Below are positions 27,301 to 35,289 of a stretch of 64,000 nt of DNA, in pieces (position 1 is the stretch's first letter; each line of letters begins with the position of its first letter). Origin of the DNA: Iris pallida. Taxonomy: Eukaryota > Streptophyta > Magnoliopsida > Asparagales > Iridaceae. The translations under genes and the position numbers were made by a program. The stretch lies in NCBI GenBank assembly GCA_029216955.1, contig JANAVB010003400.1, forward strand, positions 15,358,731-15,422,730. Reading direction: 5' to 3'. Below the pieces are notes generated by a model. That model was not told the origin of the DNA. It worked only from the letters and a program-made list of their open reading frames with translations, and ran no database searches.

Positions 27301-30282
27301 AGGAGTTTGAAGTGAAGGATTTAGGAGCGATGAGGTACTTTCTAGGTATCGAGGTGTGTGAAGGCGAACAAGGAATTGTTCTCTCACAGAGAAAGTACAC
27401 ACTAGATCTGCTGAAGGAGACAGGGATGTTGGGATGCAAAGCAGCGGTCACTCCAATTGACCAGAAGTGCAAGTTGGGAGCAGAAGCAGGAGAGCCCGTT
27501 GATCGTGAAAGATATCAACGACTTGTAGGGAGATTGATTTATCTGGGACACACTCGCCCTGATATCTCATTTGCGGTGAGTGTAGTGAGTCGCTACATGC
27601 ATGATCCAAGAAAGGGTCATATGGAAGCAGTATTTCAGATCTTGAGGTATCTGAAAGGAACGCCGGAAAAGGGACTATGGTTCAAGAAGAATGGACGCAT
27701 AGAAGTTGAGGGATACTGTGATGCAGACTGGACGAGCTGCATAGACGACAGAAGGTCTACCACGGGATACTGTGTCTTTGTAGGAGGAAATCTGGTCTCA
27801 TGGAGAAGCAAGAAACAGTCAGTGGTAGCACGGTCGACAGCTGAAGCAGAATACAGAGCAATGGCTCTGGGAGTGTCAGAGTTGCTGTGGGTGAAAGCAT
27901 TGCTGACAGAGTTGCAGCTGGATAAGGGAGCACCATTGCGTCTTCTGAGCGATAGTCAAGCTGCAATAAGTATAGCTAACAATCCAGTTCAGCACGACAG
28001 AACGAAGCACATCGAGATTGATCGATTCTTCATCAAGGAGAAGCTGGAACAAGGGATACTGAAGATTGACCATGTCCGCTCAGAAGAACAAGTTGCAGAC
28101 TGTCTGACTAAGGGTCTTAGTTCATTAAGTCTGTCAAAGTTATGTAACAAGATGGGGATGATCAATATCTATCGCCCATCTTGAGGGGGAGTGTTGAGAA
28201 TCAATAAGGGACTTTTAGTCCCACATCGGAATATGTTATATGTAGAAGAGCTAGACTCCCTATAAGTAGTGAAGTAGTCCATCAATAAAATTATCCAACA
28301 ATTATTTTCTACAATTTATTATTATTTATAATGTTAGATGTAGAAATATGTTCTTGCTCCCCTCCTGACTGGAGACCAACATTTTTAGGTGACTGCGACG
28401 ACGAGGATCTTGCCTTTAGTTCTTTCTACGGACCTGGTTTGAACCCTGACAAGGTAGCTAAACCTGACCAGGGAGCCCCAGATTATTAGATGTGCCATCG
28501 GTTTAGCTTATTTCCCTTCCAGTTGTAATAAAAACCGATGTAATAATTGAATGTTGTTTTGCTTGTGTTTTCATTTCAGACTTTTAGTAAATTTTTCAGA
28601 TTCAATAAAATGTTATTTCTTTCCGCTTTAGATATTGTCTGCTTGTGTTCACTGCTTGATACAGCTTACTGTCGCCATCTCACAACGGTGCAGGCTGGAC
28701 ATGATCCGACTGGACCCATTATATTAGGATCAGGTCGTAACAAAGATGTTGGTCGCTGTTGCCGTCGTTTGTTCTAGATATGTCTCGCGACATGTTGAGG
28801 CTCTGATACCACCATTTGACGTAGTAAGTAATCACCGATCGCTAAACCAACGACCCAAAATACGAGGACTTGCACCTTAATTCCCAAACACGAAATTAAA
28901 TACATAACTCTCATTGAGCAACTAAAATATTAAATTCATTCATCAAAACTTATAATTTCCCTACTACAAGCTCCAAATTATAATAACTTGGAGGCTTAAG
29001 ATCTAAGAAAAGACCTCTAAAGGATATCTCTAAATAATGGAAAGAATCTACCAAAAAAGATATGAAAACATCCATCAAAATCCATCCCAAAATCACCTCA
29101 GACAGCCTCCCATACCCACTCAGCCGACCAGGACCAGAATTCCAGTCAATTGGACCTGAATTCCGGTTTTTCCTGAACATGGGCTAACAGGAATCCGGAA
29201 TTCCGGTTAGACCAGGTTCTGGGCTGTTTGGCTTGATTTGGGGTGGGCCTCCTTCACCACCGCGTCACACATACACTCCAAAAATTGATGTTTGTGTTTG
29301 TGTTGAATCGGGACAGACAAACTCCAAAATACATGCCATGTCCATATTGCATCGTGTCGGGCATGGCACGAAAGCTCTGAAGTACACTAGGACATGTCAA
29401 AATCGGTGTCATTTCCGTGTTGCCAAATTTTGTGTCGGCTATGTGTAGCTGCCGTTCGTGTAGTATGCATGCGACATAGTTTTTCAGATAGGTTGGTGGT
29501 TTCTTGTGTGGTCGGTAGTACTGTTCATATTTCAAGTACAGCCCCACCTACACACAACAGTAAATTTGGAGTAAGCGTGCACAATGCCCCGGTGATCAGT
29601 AGCTAATCTTGTTGCATGCATACATCTACATTCACATTATACCCAACTCAAAAATACAAAAAAAATAATAATAAAATGAAACCAGGTTTTCAGTCAGGTT
29701 ACGTACCGGCGGTACTGCACGGGAACGACCCCGGCCTTCCAGATAGCAATCTTCTCGAATGCCGCGATAGGCATGACAAAGTGACGATTGGGCGGGTTGC
29801 ACATCCCGCCCGCGTCCGCCGGCAGGCCAAGGTTGGGCGCACAATAATTGGTCGCAGTGAGCAGTATGGAGGTCCCCGGGATGCAGTACTTGAGCTCGTC
29901 GACGCACCTGACCTCGTAGCAGCTCCCGCACGCTAGGCCCTTCTGGTAGAGCGCGTCGCTCAGCCCCGCGGTGGCGAGGCCGTAGCCGCTCTTCCCCAGA
30001 TCCCGATACCCACACGCCCCTCCTAAAAGGACAATAATAATAGATAATAGATAGAGAAACGGTGTATGTAGATCTGATTTTGGTGCCGCTCCTTGTTGCC
30101 TTTTTTATTCACTTACCGACGGTGTCGCGGGGGTCCGAGGCGGCGTAGTAGCTGGCGCGAGCGGAGCGCCACTCGGTGAGGCCGGTGGATGCGTAGGTGG
30201 AAGGGGAGCGGTGGGCGGAGGCCGCCGGTGTTGGTGATAATGCTACGAGGAGGAATGGGAGGAGGAAGAGGAGGGATGGCAT
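18042..30282 (-). CDS. EXPA13-like: Alpha-expansin, EXPA13-like (3 exons, 263 aa)
   Basis: Secreted wall-loosening protein. The family acts in the apoplast on cellulose/xyloglucan contacts without known hydrolysis. Exons on the minus strand: 30282-30117, 30022-29707, 18351-18042. Introns are canonical GT/AG with phases 1 and 2 and join into one open frame. Residues 1-23 form a signal peptide. The double-psi-barrel domain spans roughly 40-155, with GGACGY at 56-61 and cysteines at 59, 87, 90, 95, 102, 116 and 130. The C-terminal CBM63-like domain includes [14 protein letters not shown]. Length matches the family (250-265 aa). The usual HFD motif reads HFV (136-138), and WRSARA and AIWKAG fit the EXPA13 branch as I recall it. 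Intron 2 is 11.4 kb and full of retroelements. Exons 1-2 are much more GC-rich than the surroundings. No stop or frameshift is seen, so the gene is probably functional. Confidence 0.9.
18726..19784 (+). mobile_element. Copia-type solo LTR in expansin intron 2
   Basis: Begins TGTTGGG and ends ATTAACA, with flanking CCAAT (18721-18725) and CCAAA (19785-19789), a 5-bp TSD with one mismatch. It contains TTTAGTCCCACATCGG, a string also found in the LTR of the copia element at 25456. It holds a GC-rich hexamer array and is about 1.06 kb long. No internal region remains. Confidence 0.6.
18970..19053. repeat. (GGACTC/GGGCTC)n hexamer array
   Basis: About 13 head-to-tail hexamers alternating in blocks between GGACTC and GGGCTC. 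Followed at 19085-19140 by irregular GTGCGTAG repeats. Lies within the solo LTR. Confidence 0.9.
20044..20808 (+). mobile_element. Old Tork-family LTR relic
   Basis: Starts TGTTGGGGTTGGGTTCCC and stays collinear with the LTR of the Tork-like element at 39821 (shared GAGAACACCC, GCGACGAGC, GGTTGGACTCC and GGTTTC blocks), but is strongly diverged. A decayed PBS-like GTATCA follows at about 20812. No TSD is readable. It is an ancient member of the family whose young copy lies 19 kb away. Confidence 0.55.
20809..21304. other. Intron DNA, no feature recognised
   Basis: Could contain leader or gag remains of the preceding Tork relic, but I cannot support a specific call. Confidence 0.35.
21310..21831 (-). 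repeat. 3' LTR of the intronic Ty3 element
   Basis: Collinear with 28817-29267 (shared AAAAGATATGAAA, CATCCCAAAATGACC-like and TTCCGGTT blocks). The outer end is fixed by the TSD. The inner end at about 21831 is approximate. Confidence 0.65.
22600..23337 (-). pseudogene. Gag-protease relic of the intronic Ty3 element
   Basis: Minus strand. Continues the gag reading at 23337, passes a region rich in Asp/Arg (about 23100-22950), and between about 22805 and 22600 shows a decayed aspartic-protease neighbourhood. That part has a [15 protein letters not shown] start, a region where the DSG triad should be, then DPYSI and a [12 protein letters not shown] stretch. This resembles the pro domain of plant Ty3 elements. 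Several stops and frame changes are present. Nothing from RT onward follows before the 3' LTR. Confidence 0.5.
23540..24060. other. CpG-rich block inside the solo LTR
   Basis: About 500 bp of very high GC content with dense CpG (CGCGC runs, CACGTGTCC repeats at 23990-24020), in sharp contrast to the AT-rich flanks. It produces long ORFs in five frames on both strands (for example 204 aa at 23441-24055 minus), none with a recognisable domain. I treat these as composition artefacts. By analogy with other LTRs it is in the transcription-start or leader part. Confidence 0.7.
25456..25577 (+). repeat. 5' LTR of the small copia element
   Basis: 122 bp, TGTTGAGAATC to TTTTCTACA, including TTTAGTCCCACATCGG. 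Differs from the 3' LTR at one position (G/A near 25511). Confidence 0.9.
25621..26035. repeat. C-rich low-complexity tract with terminal duplication
   Basis: Long C runs (up to about 13) broken by GA or AGCA. A segment starting TTTCTCTCGCTCTCTCTCTAGCC and ending CCTGTAGCAT occurs at both ends (about 25620-25680 and 25980-26040). The minus strand is therefore full of G runs. Minus-strand ORFs reading as Gly-rich proteins are artefacts. Confidence 0.85.
26046..26290. repeat. 135-bp tandem duplication
   Basis: The segment starting GGTTCCGTGTCCGGTTGTAG at 26046 is repeated at 26181, followed in both copies by the acidic-coding GATGAAGAAGAAGAAG stretch. The two copies are nearly identical. Confidence 0.85.
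26167..28184 (+). pseudogene. Copia integrase tail, RT and RNase H (one frameshift)
   Basis: Two overlapping frames. 26167-27081 encodes an acidic linker, APLRRSSR (the usual tail after integrase), then the RT start ([33 protein letters not shown]). 26943-28184 continues with [11 protein letters not shown], catalytic YVDD (residues 97-100 of that frame), YFLGIEV, and RNase H with [23 protein letters not shown] and DSQAAI. A 1-nt change near 27000 separates them. No ATG belongs to the first frame. All copia RT/RNase H landmarks survive, so decay is slight. Role when intact: cDNA synthesis inside virus-like particles. Confidence 0.9.
28192..28313 (+). repeat. 3' LTR of the small copia element
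   Basis: 122 bp. Preceded by the purine-rich TTGAGGGGGAG, the polypurine tract. Confidence 0.9.
28743..28793 (-). pseudogene. Gag start of the intronic Ty3 element (5' piece)
   Basis: ATG at 28793, seven bases after the PBS, reads [16 protein letters not shown]. The frame continues without interruption at 23337 when the solo LTR and one copy of its AAGAT duplication are left out. It then stays open to a TAA about 40 codons further on. This continuity independently confirms the solo-LTR boundaries. Confidence 0.6.
28800..28811 (-). other. Primer-binding site of the intronic Ty3 element
   Basis: The minus strand reads TGGTATCAGAGC, an exact initiator tRNA-Met type PBS, just inside the LTR end. 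Confidence 0.85.
28817..29267 (-). repeat. 5' LTR of the intronic Ty3 element
   Basis: 451 bp. On the minus strand it starts TGACGCGG and ends CTACGTCA, five bases before the PBS. The outer end is set by the CACAT duplication. Confidence 0.7.
29273..29706. other. Intron DNA beside the expansin exon 2 donor
   Basis: No recognisable feature. ORFs at 29233-29606 on both strands appear to be chance. Confidence 0.4.
29707..30022 (-). CDS. EXPA13-like: Expansin exon 2 (double-psi beta-barrel domain)
   Basis: Acceptor CCTTTTAG|GA and donor CCGCCG|GTACGT. Encodes residues 56-160 and two bases of codon 161, including all seven core cysteines of the barrel domain and the HFV variant of the HFD motif. 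An overlapping 127-aa ORF in another frame of the same strand is a shadow. Confidence 0.9.
30117..30282 (-). CDS. EXPA13-like: Expansin exon 1 (signal peptide and N-terminus)
   Basis: ATG at 30282-30280, followed by a leucine-rich hydrophobic core ([12 protein letters not shown]) and a small-residue cleavage region. It encodes 55 codons plus one base. Donor is G|GTAAGTG. The ATG is the first on this strand after a C/A-rich leader. Confidence 0.88.
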
Positions 30283-30446
30283 TTTTTTTTCTGTGCGAGT
30301 TGGGACTTGGGACTGAGCTTTGTTTGTTGGGGAGTGAAGGAGAAAAAGAGTGACGGTGTAGTTTTTGTCAGGTATTAGCGTGGGGGCCCGGAAAAATCAA
30401 TCAGTGATGGTGTGGGGCTTCACTTGTCTTTAATGATGAATGAAAG

Positions 30447-30452
30447 TATATA
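30447..30452 (-). promoter_or_regulatory. Possible TATA box of the expansin gene
   Basis: The minus strand reads TTGTATATACTTTC about 165 bp upstream of the ATG, which would give a leader of roughly 130 nt. A C/T-rich leader follows. Position and sequence fit, but no transcript evidence exists here. Confidence 0.4.
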
Positions 30453-30512
30453 CAATTATGCTATTCGACTTTCAAAATATTTGGGTGATACAATTTTTTA
30501 GGTAAATTATAA

Positions 30513-31349
30513 GGACACAGCACATTTTACTCAGGGCTGTCCAAGTGTTAGTTTTTCATTATTTACAAGTTTGCCACTGAAAAAATTACTCAGGGCTATC
30601 CAAGTGGTAGGTATAAAAGATAATGAGGTCTGCCAGGAATTGTGGCAGTCCTGAAAGTAATGAGGACTGCCACAATTCCTGGCAGTCCTAGAAGTAATGA
30701 GGACTGCCAGGAATTGTGGCAGTCCTGAAAGGGACATGTTCTACAACAGGACTGCCACAATTTCTGGCAGTCCTAGACATATTGAGGACTGCCAGAAATT
30801 GAGGCAGTCCTGAAAAATACTTGTTGTACAGCAAGTTCCTTTCAGGACTGCCACAATTTCTGGGCAGTCCTAAAGTCGACATTCCCGAATGAAAAAAATA
30901 TATTAGGGTTTATTTCAATCTTGATAATAGAGTGAAATATGCATTTTAGGATTTATTTCCATGCATTCTTTGTGAGGAAAGAAGTATTTAACATTTATTT
31001 TCATACATTTTAGGGTTTATTTAATTTTTTGGGTGCCATCGAAATTGGAAAAGAGAAGGAAACTAGGGTTTTGATGGAGATGGTGATGATGGAAACGGTG
31101 GAGAAGAAGAAGATGATGATGATGAGAAAAAAAACTAGGGTTTTGATGAAGATGTGAGAATGGAAATGGTGGAGAAGAAGAAGATGGATAGAAGAAAAAG
31201 AAGAAGAAAGCTAGGGTTTGTGAAGAGAGAGAGTGGAGAAGAAGAAAATGGACAGCCCCTAAATAGAAAATTTGGACAGCCCGAGTAAAAGTTCCTCAAA
31301 GCCTGGCTAGCCCTAATCCTGGCTAGCCCCGAGTAAAAAGGCTGTGCCC
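30513..31349. mobile_element. TIR element (MITE-like) upstream of the expansin gene
   Basis: The left end GGACACAGCACATTTTACTC matches the reverse complement of the right end GGGCACAGCCTTTTTACTC over about 35 bp with several mismatches. Both ends are flanked by TTATAA, which is either a TSD or part of the inverted repeat because it is palindromic. The element is about 840 bp and contains a hairpin array plus, on its minus strand, a leader-like region with two AAACCCTAG motifs and CTTCTT repeats. No transposase. Superfamily not assigned. Confidence 0.6.
30624..30873. repeat. Array of six alternating 27-bp hairpins
   Basis: Each unit has a stem of about 10 bp (AGGACTGCCA with TGGCAGTCCT) around a 7-nt loop. 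Units 1 and 3 carry the loop as GGAATTG, units 2 and 4 as its complement, so neighbouring units are also inverted copies of each other. The array lies 340-590 bp upstream of the expansin ATG. Confidence 0.9.
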
Positions 31350-31439
31350 TTATAAATAGCCATTTTTTATTACATAGTATTTGACATGACAACTGACATA
31401 ACAACTGACATAGCAAATTTTAATCAAAAAAAATTAATT

Positions 31440-31612
31440 ACTTAATTTTTTTAATATTAATGTTAATGTTAATATTAATGTCAATATTAATATTAATGTT
31501 AATATTAATATTAATATTAATGTTAATGTTAATGTTAATTTCAATGTTAAGGTTAATCTTAATATTAATTATCATGTTAATTTAATATTAATTTAGTTTT
31601 AATTTTAATGTT
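31440..31612. repeat. (TTAATR)n hexamer repeat
   Basis: About 170 bp of imperfect TTAATG/TTAATA repeats in AT-rich DNA between the TIR element and the Harbinger-like element. No gene in 31356-31763. Confidence 0.85.
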
Positions 31613-31763
31613 AAATTTTGTCATCATCTGCCATGTCAGCAACCATGTCATATGTCGTATAATGAAAGATAATATTATGTAAATATTTTGGGAGCCAAAT
31701 AACGTTTTTGAAGTATATATCACAAGTTGAAGTGGGCTTCACTTTGTTAAATGGGGGAACTAA

Positions 31764-31790
31764 GGGTCTGTTTGGTAAATGGGAAGTGGG
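31764..31790 (+). repeat. Left TIR of the Harbinger-like element
   Basis: 27 bp, exact inverted copy of 37565-37591. Preceded by TAA. Confidence 0.9.
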
Positions 31791-32084
31791 CTGTGGATTT
31801 TGGATTCGGGTGGAAGTGATCCAAATCCTACAGATCCGGTGTTTGGCTAATAAAAGGGAACCTGTCGTTTGGTTTTCTCTCTCCTGTAAAATCATTTCTC
31901 TCACTTTCCCTCTCCATAGTTGAGGCGGAACTGGGGCTCCGGGAGAGGCTCCACAGATCGTTGGGTTCCTTCCCGCGCTGGAAGTGGTGTTGCAACTGTT
32001 TCTTTGTGGTCACCTCTTCCTCCATTCCCGCCACCCCCACTGTATGCTTGTCTATACCCCTTAAATCTCCATTTTTTCTACATA

Positions 32085-33250
32085 TTTTGTAGATCTATGA
32101 ATCTTTTCTCGGATTCTAGTGGAGATCTTGCAGATCTAGTACTTCTGTACAAATTTTCCCCATCTGGAATTTTTTCCACTTTCTTTTGTAGATGTACGAT
32201 TTTTTGAAGGATTATAGTGTAGATCTTGTAGATCTATACATATATTTCCCCGATCTGAAAATTTTTACGTTTTTTTTGTAGATCCGTGAACAAAATTTAC
32301 TTTTCCAGTGTGGATCTTGTGCATGAACACCATATTTTGTAGATCTATGAATCCTTTCTCGGATTTGAAATTTTTCCTACTTTCTTTTGTAGATCTACGA
32401 ATTTTTAAAGGATTATAGTGTAGATCTTGTTGATCTATACATGCATTTACCCGATCTGTGGTATTTTACAAATTTTTACATACTTCTCTTGTCCGAACTT
32501 AATTTTTTTACGTTTTCTTTGTAGATCCGTGAACAAAATTTACTTTTCCAGTGTGGGTCTTGTGCATGAACACCATATTTTGTAGATCTATGAATCCTTT
32601 CTCGGATTTGAAATTTTTCCTACTTTCTTTTGTAGATCTACGAATTTTTAAAGGATTATAGTGTAGATCTTGTTGATCTATACATGCATTTCCCCGATCT
32701 GTGGTATTTTACAAATTTTTACATACTTCTCTTGTCCGAACTTAATTTTTTTACGTTTTCTTTGTAGATCCGTGAACAAAATTTACTTTTCCAGTGTGGA
32801 TCTTGTGCATGAACACCATATTTTGTAGATCTATGAATCCTTTCTCGGATTTGAAATTTTTCCTACTTTCTTTTGTAGATCTACGAATTTTTAAAGGATT
32901 ATAGTGTAGATCTTGTTGATCTATACATGCATTTTCCCGATCTGTGGTATTTTACAAATTTTTACATACTTCTCTTGTCCGAACTTAAGTTTTTTACGTT
33001 TTCTTTGTAGATCCGTGAACAAAATTTACTTTTCCAGTGTGGATCTTGTGCATGAACACCATATTTTGTAGATCTATGAATCCTTTCTCGGATTTGAAAT
33101 TTTTCCTACTTTCTTTTGTAGATCTACGAATTTTTGAAGGATTATAGTGTACATCTTGTTGATCTATACATGTATTTCCCCGATCTGTGGTATTTTACAA
33201 TTTTTTACATACTTCTTGTGCATGTTTACCATATTTTGTAGATCTTTGGA
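32085..33250. repeat. 243-bp tandem repeat array rich in GTAGATC
   Basis: The junction CATATTTTGT recurs at 32340, 32583, 32826 and 33069, exactly 243 bp apart, giving three full units plus flanking partial ones. Each unit holds GTAGATCTATGAA, GTAGATCTACGAA, GTAGATCTTGTTGATC, GTAGATCCGTGAA and GTGGATCTTG, that is, a variant of one short motif roughly every 40-60 bp. Several are palindromes (TAGATCTA, GTAGATCTAC). The array lies between the left TIR and the Myb-like gene. Confidence 0.9.
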
Positions 33251-33750
33251 TATATTTGAACTACATGTTGTAGATCTACGAATATATTTCCTACAGATGT
33301 CGATCTGAATTTTTGTAGGTTTTTTTTTCCCAGATCTGTTGTTGTCAATGAGAGTAGATCTATGTAGATCATTTACAGATGTGTTCTTATTCTTTATTGT
33401 TCTTAACTTTTGATAATGAATAATTCTGGTTTTTTACATTAGAAATTTTTCCTACTTTCTTTTTGGTACACTTTTGTCAGTCTGCCTGCGATCTGTAATT
33501 GACAGGAAAACTCATATTTTGTTTCTTGTGGCACCACTATGGGGGAGTCAGACTACTGTCAGTCTATTTAGTTATAGACAATTAAGTTCTTTAGACTATT
33601 TGCACTTTACTTTCCATGCTATGTTAATTACTGTGCTCCCTATTCAGTCTCCCTGATCAGAGATTAATCGGGCAGCTAGTTATTTTCTGTGCAGTTTTCT
33701 CATTCAGTCCCCATATACCTTAATCTTTAATCGTATGTGTGGCAGGTGAA

Positions 33751-34983
33751 ATGTCTGATAATTTCGGAAAACATGCTAATAGCCCCTTTGCTCCTCCTAA
33801 GCTAAGGCGTGCTTCTTTTGGGAAAGAAACAGCAAGTCTTTCCCAAACAGGCTCCCCTGCAATCTCACCTAGTAACTCCTTGCCAAATGTTAACTGGGGT
33901 AGATCGGTAGATCCATATATGGATTCGTATTCATATATCCAAAGTGAAGGGTCTAATCCTGATAGGGAGAACAATGAGGTGGTTGCCACGTCCTCCGATA
34001 AGAAGAATAGTTCCAAAAAGGGAGGTCAGAGCAACAAACGCTGGCATCAATCCCATACAGACTTGCTTCTAACCGTTCTTTCTGATGAAGCAAATACGTG
34101 TGGTAAGCCCGACAAAAACTTCAAAAAATCTTCTTTACAAAAAGGGGCTGGTGTCGTCAATGAAACGTTTGGTGAGAGTTATACTTGGATCAACGTCCAA
34201 AATCACCTACGAGTGCAAAAGGGTAAATGGATGGACATTTTGAAGGCAAAGGACATATCTGGAGCGGGATGGGATGAAGAAAGTAAAACTGTAATTTTGG
34301 ACGACGAAACCTATAATGATCTTGATAAGGTAATATGTAGAACTAAGCTACCGATTAGATATTAGTTTCGTAGATTATGCTACTGAAGTTTTCTTACTAA
34401 TAGCTTCTACTAATGTGTCTTTTCACTTTTTGTATAGGCTAAATCAAAGTTGTGTCTATACATCAACAAACCTATACGAAACTATGAGTTGTTGAGGGTG
34501 GTATGTGGGGATGACCAGGCTACTGGCAGTCATACTAGATCATGCTATGATCAATATTGTGGTATTGAGAAGGAGGTTGTTAATTTGGATGATGTGAATG
34601 AGGAGCCTATAGGTCAAAACACGGAAACTAGCAAGTCTGCTATCCCAACCAAGCTACCAAGTAAATCAAAAAGCTCACAATCATCTGGTGTTAAGCGTCG
34701 TAGAGAGATGGTCGATGAGTACATGCCTAATTTGGTAAAAAGTTTAACAGTAATTGGCCATGCTCTAGAGACCGGGTTTGGGAGTGTTCATGTTTCCAAG
34801 TTGGGTAGTAAGGTATGGGATCTAGTGGACTGTTATGAAGAAGCTGTCCTGAATGCGGCTTATGATTATCTTATTCAAAACAGTGATGATGGTAAAAGGT
34901 TTGTAGGTTTGCCATTGGCACAACGCAGCAAATGGGTGGAAAGTTTCAAGGCCAGGATGTTTCCCCCATCAGATCAGGAATAG
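33751..34983 (+). CDS. Myb/SANT-like DNA-binding protein in a Harbinger-like element (2 exons, 374 aa)
   Basis: Exon 1 is 33751-34329, intron 34330-34437 (GTAATATG to TGTATAG, phase 0), exon 2 34438-34983. The joined frame is fully open. Residues 98-220 match the plant Myb/SANT-like (Myb_DNA-bind_3) fold: KRW with W99, then LLLTVLSDEAN, W146, VQNHLRVQKGKW (W160), GAGWDEESK (W174), DDETYNDL, and after the intron NYELLRVVCGDDQATG. KRRR at 279-282 could be a nuclear signal. The C-terminal alpha-helical part resembles that of L10-interacting MYB-type proteins. Known PIF/Harbinger elements carry a Myb-like ORF1 beside the transposase. This may be that ORF, or a captured host gene. The start could be 12 nt upstream only with GTG, so ATG 33751 is preferred. 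GGCAG just before it may be a leader-intron acceptor. Confidence 0.8.
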
Positions 34984-35289
34984 TCTTACTGATGCAGTTG
35001 GTGTCCCCGTTATTTTGTGGTTAGTGCAGATTAGTATAGCTGCACTTTTGTGTGAAAATTTGTGTTGCAAGTCTGGAGTGTGATTGAATCAAGATCTATG
35101 TAATATTTGTGTGGAAGAACACTTGAACTATTTGCTGCCTGTAAAACATTGGGCAGCTAATTGCCCTAAAATATGTAATATTTAGGGTTAAGACTAGGAT
35201 TTCATCCTCTTTATTAGTGTTTGTGAATTTATTCATATATTTCCTACTTTCATTACAACTTTGGATATATTGCAGCCATAGACAACACC

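Larger units (their letters stand above)
25456..28313 (+). mobile_element. Ty1/copia element with 122-bp LTRs, gag to integrase deleted
   Basis: Exact TSD ATTTA (25451-25455 and 28314-28318). LTRs are 25456-25577 and 28192-28313, identical but for one base, so insertion is recent. A PBS-like TAGTATCAGAGC lies at 25578-25589 (one mismatch). The interior begins with a C-rich tract where gag should be, then an integrase C-terminal tail, RT and RNase H. Gag, protease and the integrase core are missing, so it must have been mobilised by proteins from another copy. Lineage uncertain; short LTRs suggest Ale/Retrofit-like. Confidence 0.88.
23338..28742 (+). mobile_element. Tekay-like solo LTR, interrupted by a copia element
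   Basis: Exact TSD AAGAT at 23333-23337 and 28743-28747. It starts TATAAAACCCG (canonical TG mutated to TA) and ends GGATCAGGTCGTAACA, like the ends of the solo LTR at 54663-59592 (TGTAACACCC and GCGGGTCGTGACA). Without the nested copia (25456-28313 plus its 5-bp duplication) it is 2542 bp. No internal region remains, so it formed by LTR-LTR recombination. Between 24150 and 25450 it is AT-rich with no gene. Confidence 0.75.
21310..29267 (-). mobile_element. Old minus-strand Ty3 element in expansin intron 2
   Basis: Flanked by an exact 5-bp TSD CACAT (21305-21309 and 29268-29272). The 5' LTR is 28817-29267, with a perfect PBS at 28800-28811 and a gag start at 28793. Gag and protease relics run through 23337-22600, and the 3' LTR is 21310 to about 21831. 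The two LTRs are clearly homologous but heavily diverged with indels, so the insertion is old. RT and integrase are absent, so it is a deleted or non-autonomous copy. Its gag is split by a younger solo LTR (23338-28742). Confidence 0.75.
18352..29706 (-). other. Giant expansin intron 2 (11,355 bp)
   Basis: Bounded by GTACGT and CAG|G. Recognised element sequence at 18726-19784, 20044-20808 and 21310-29267 makes up about 86% of it. The remainder (18352-18725, 19785-20043, 20809-21304, 29273-29706) is low-feature intron DNA in which I see no gene. Confidence 0.85.

Noticed and set aside
29632..30015. 127-aa minus-strand ORF
   Set aside because: Out-of-frame shadow of expansin exon 2. The true frame gives the conserved cysteines.
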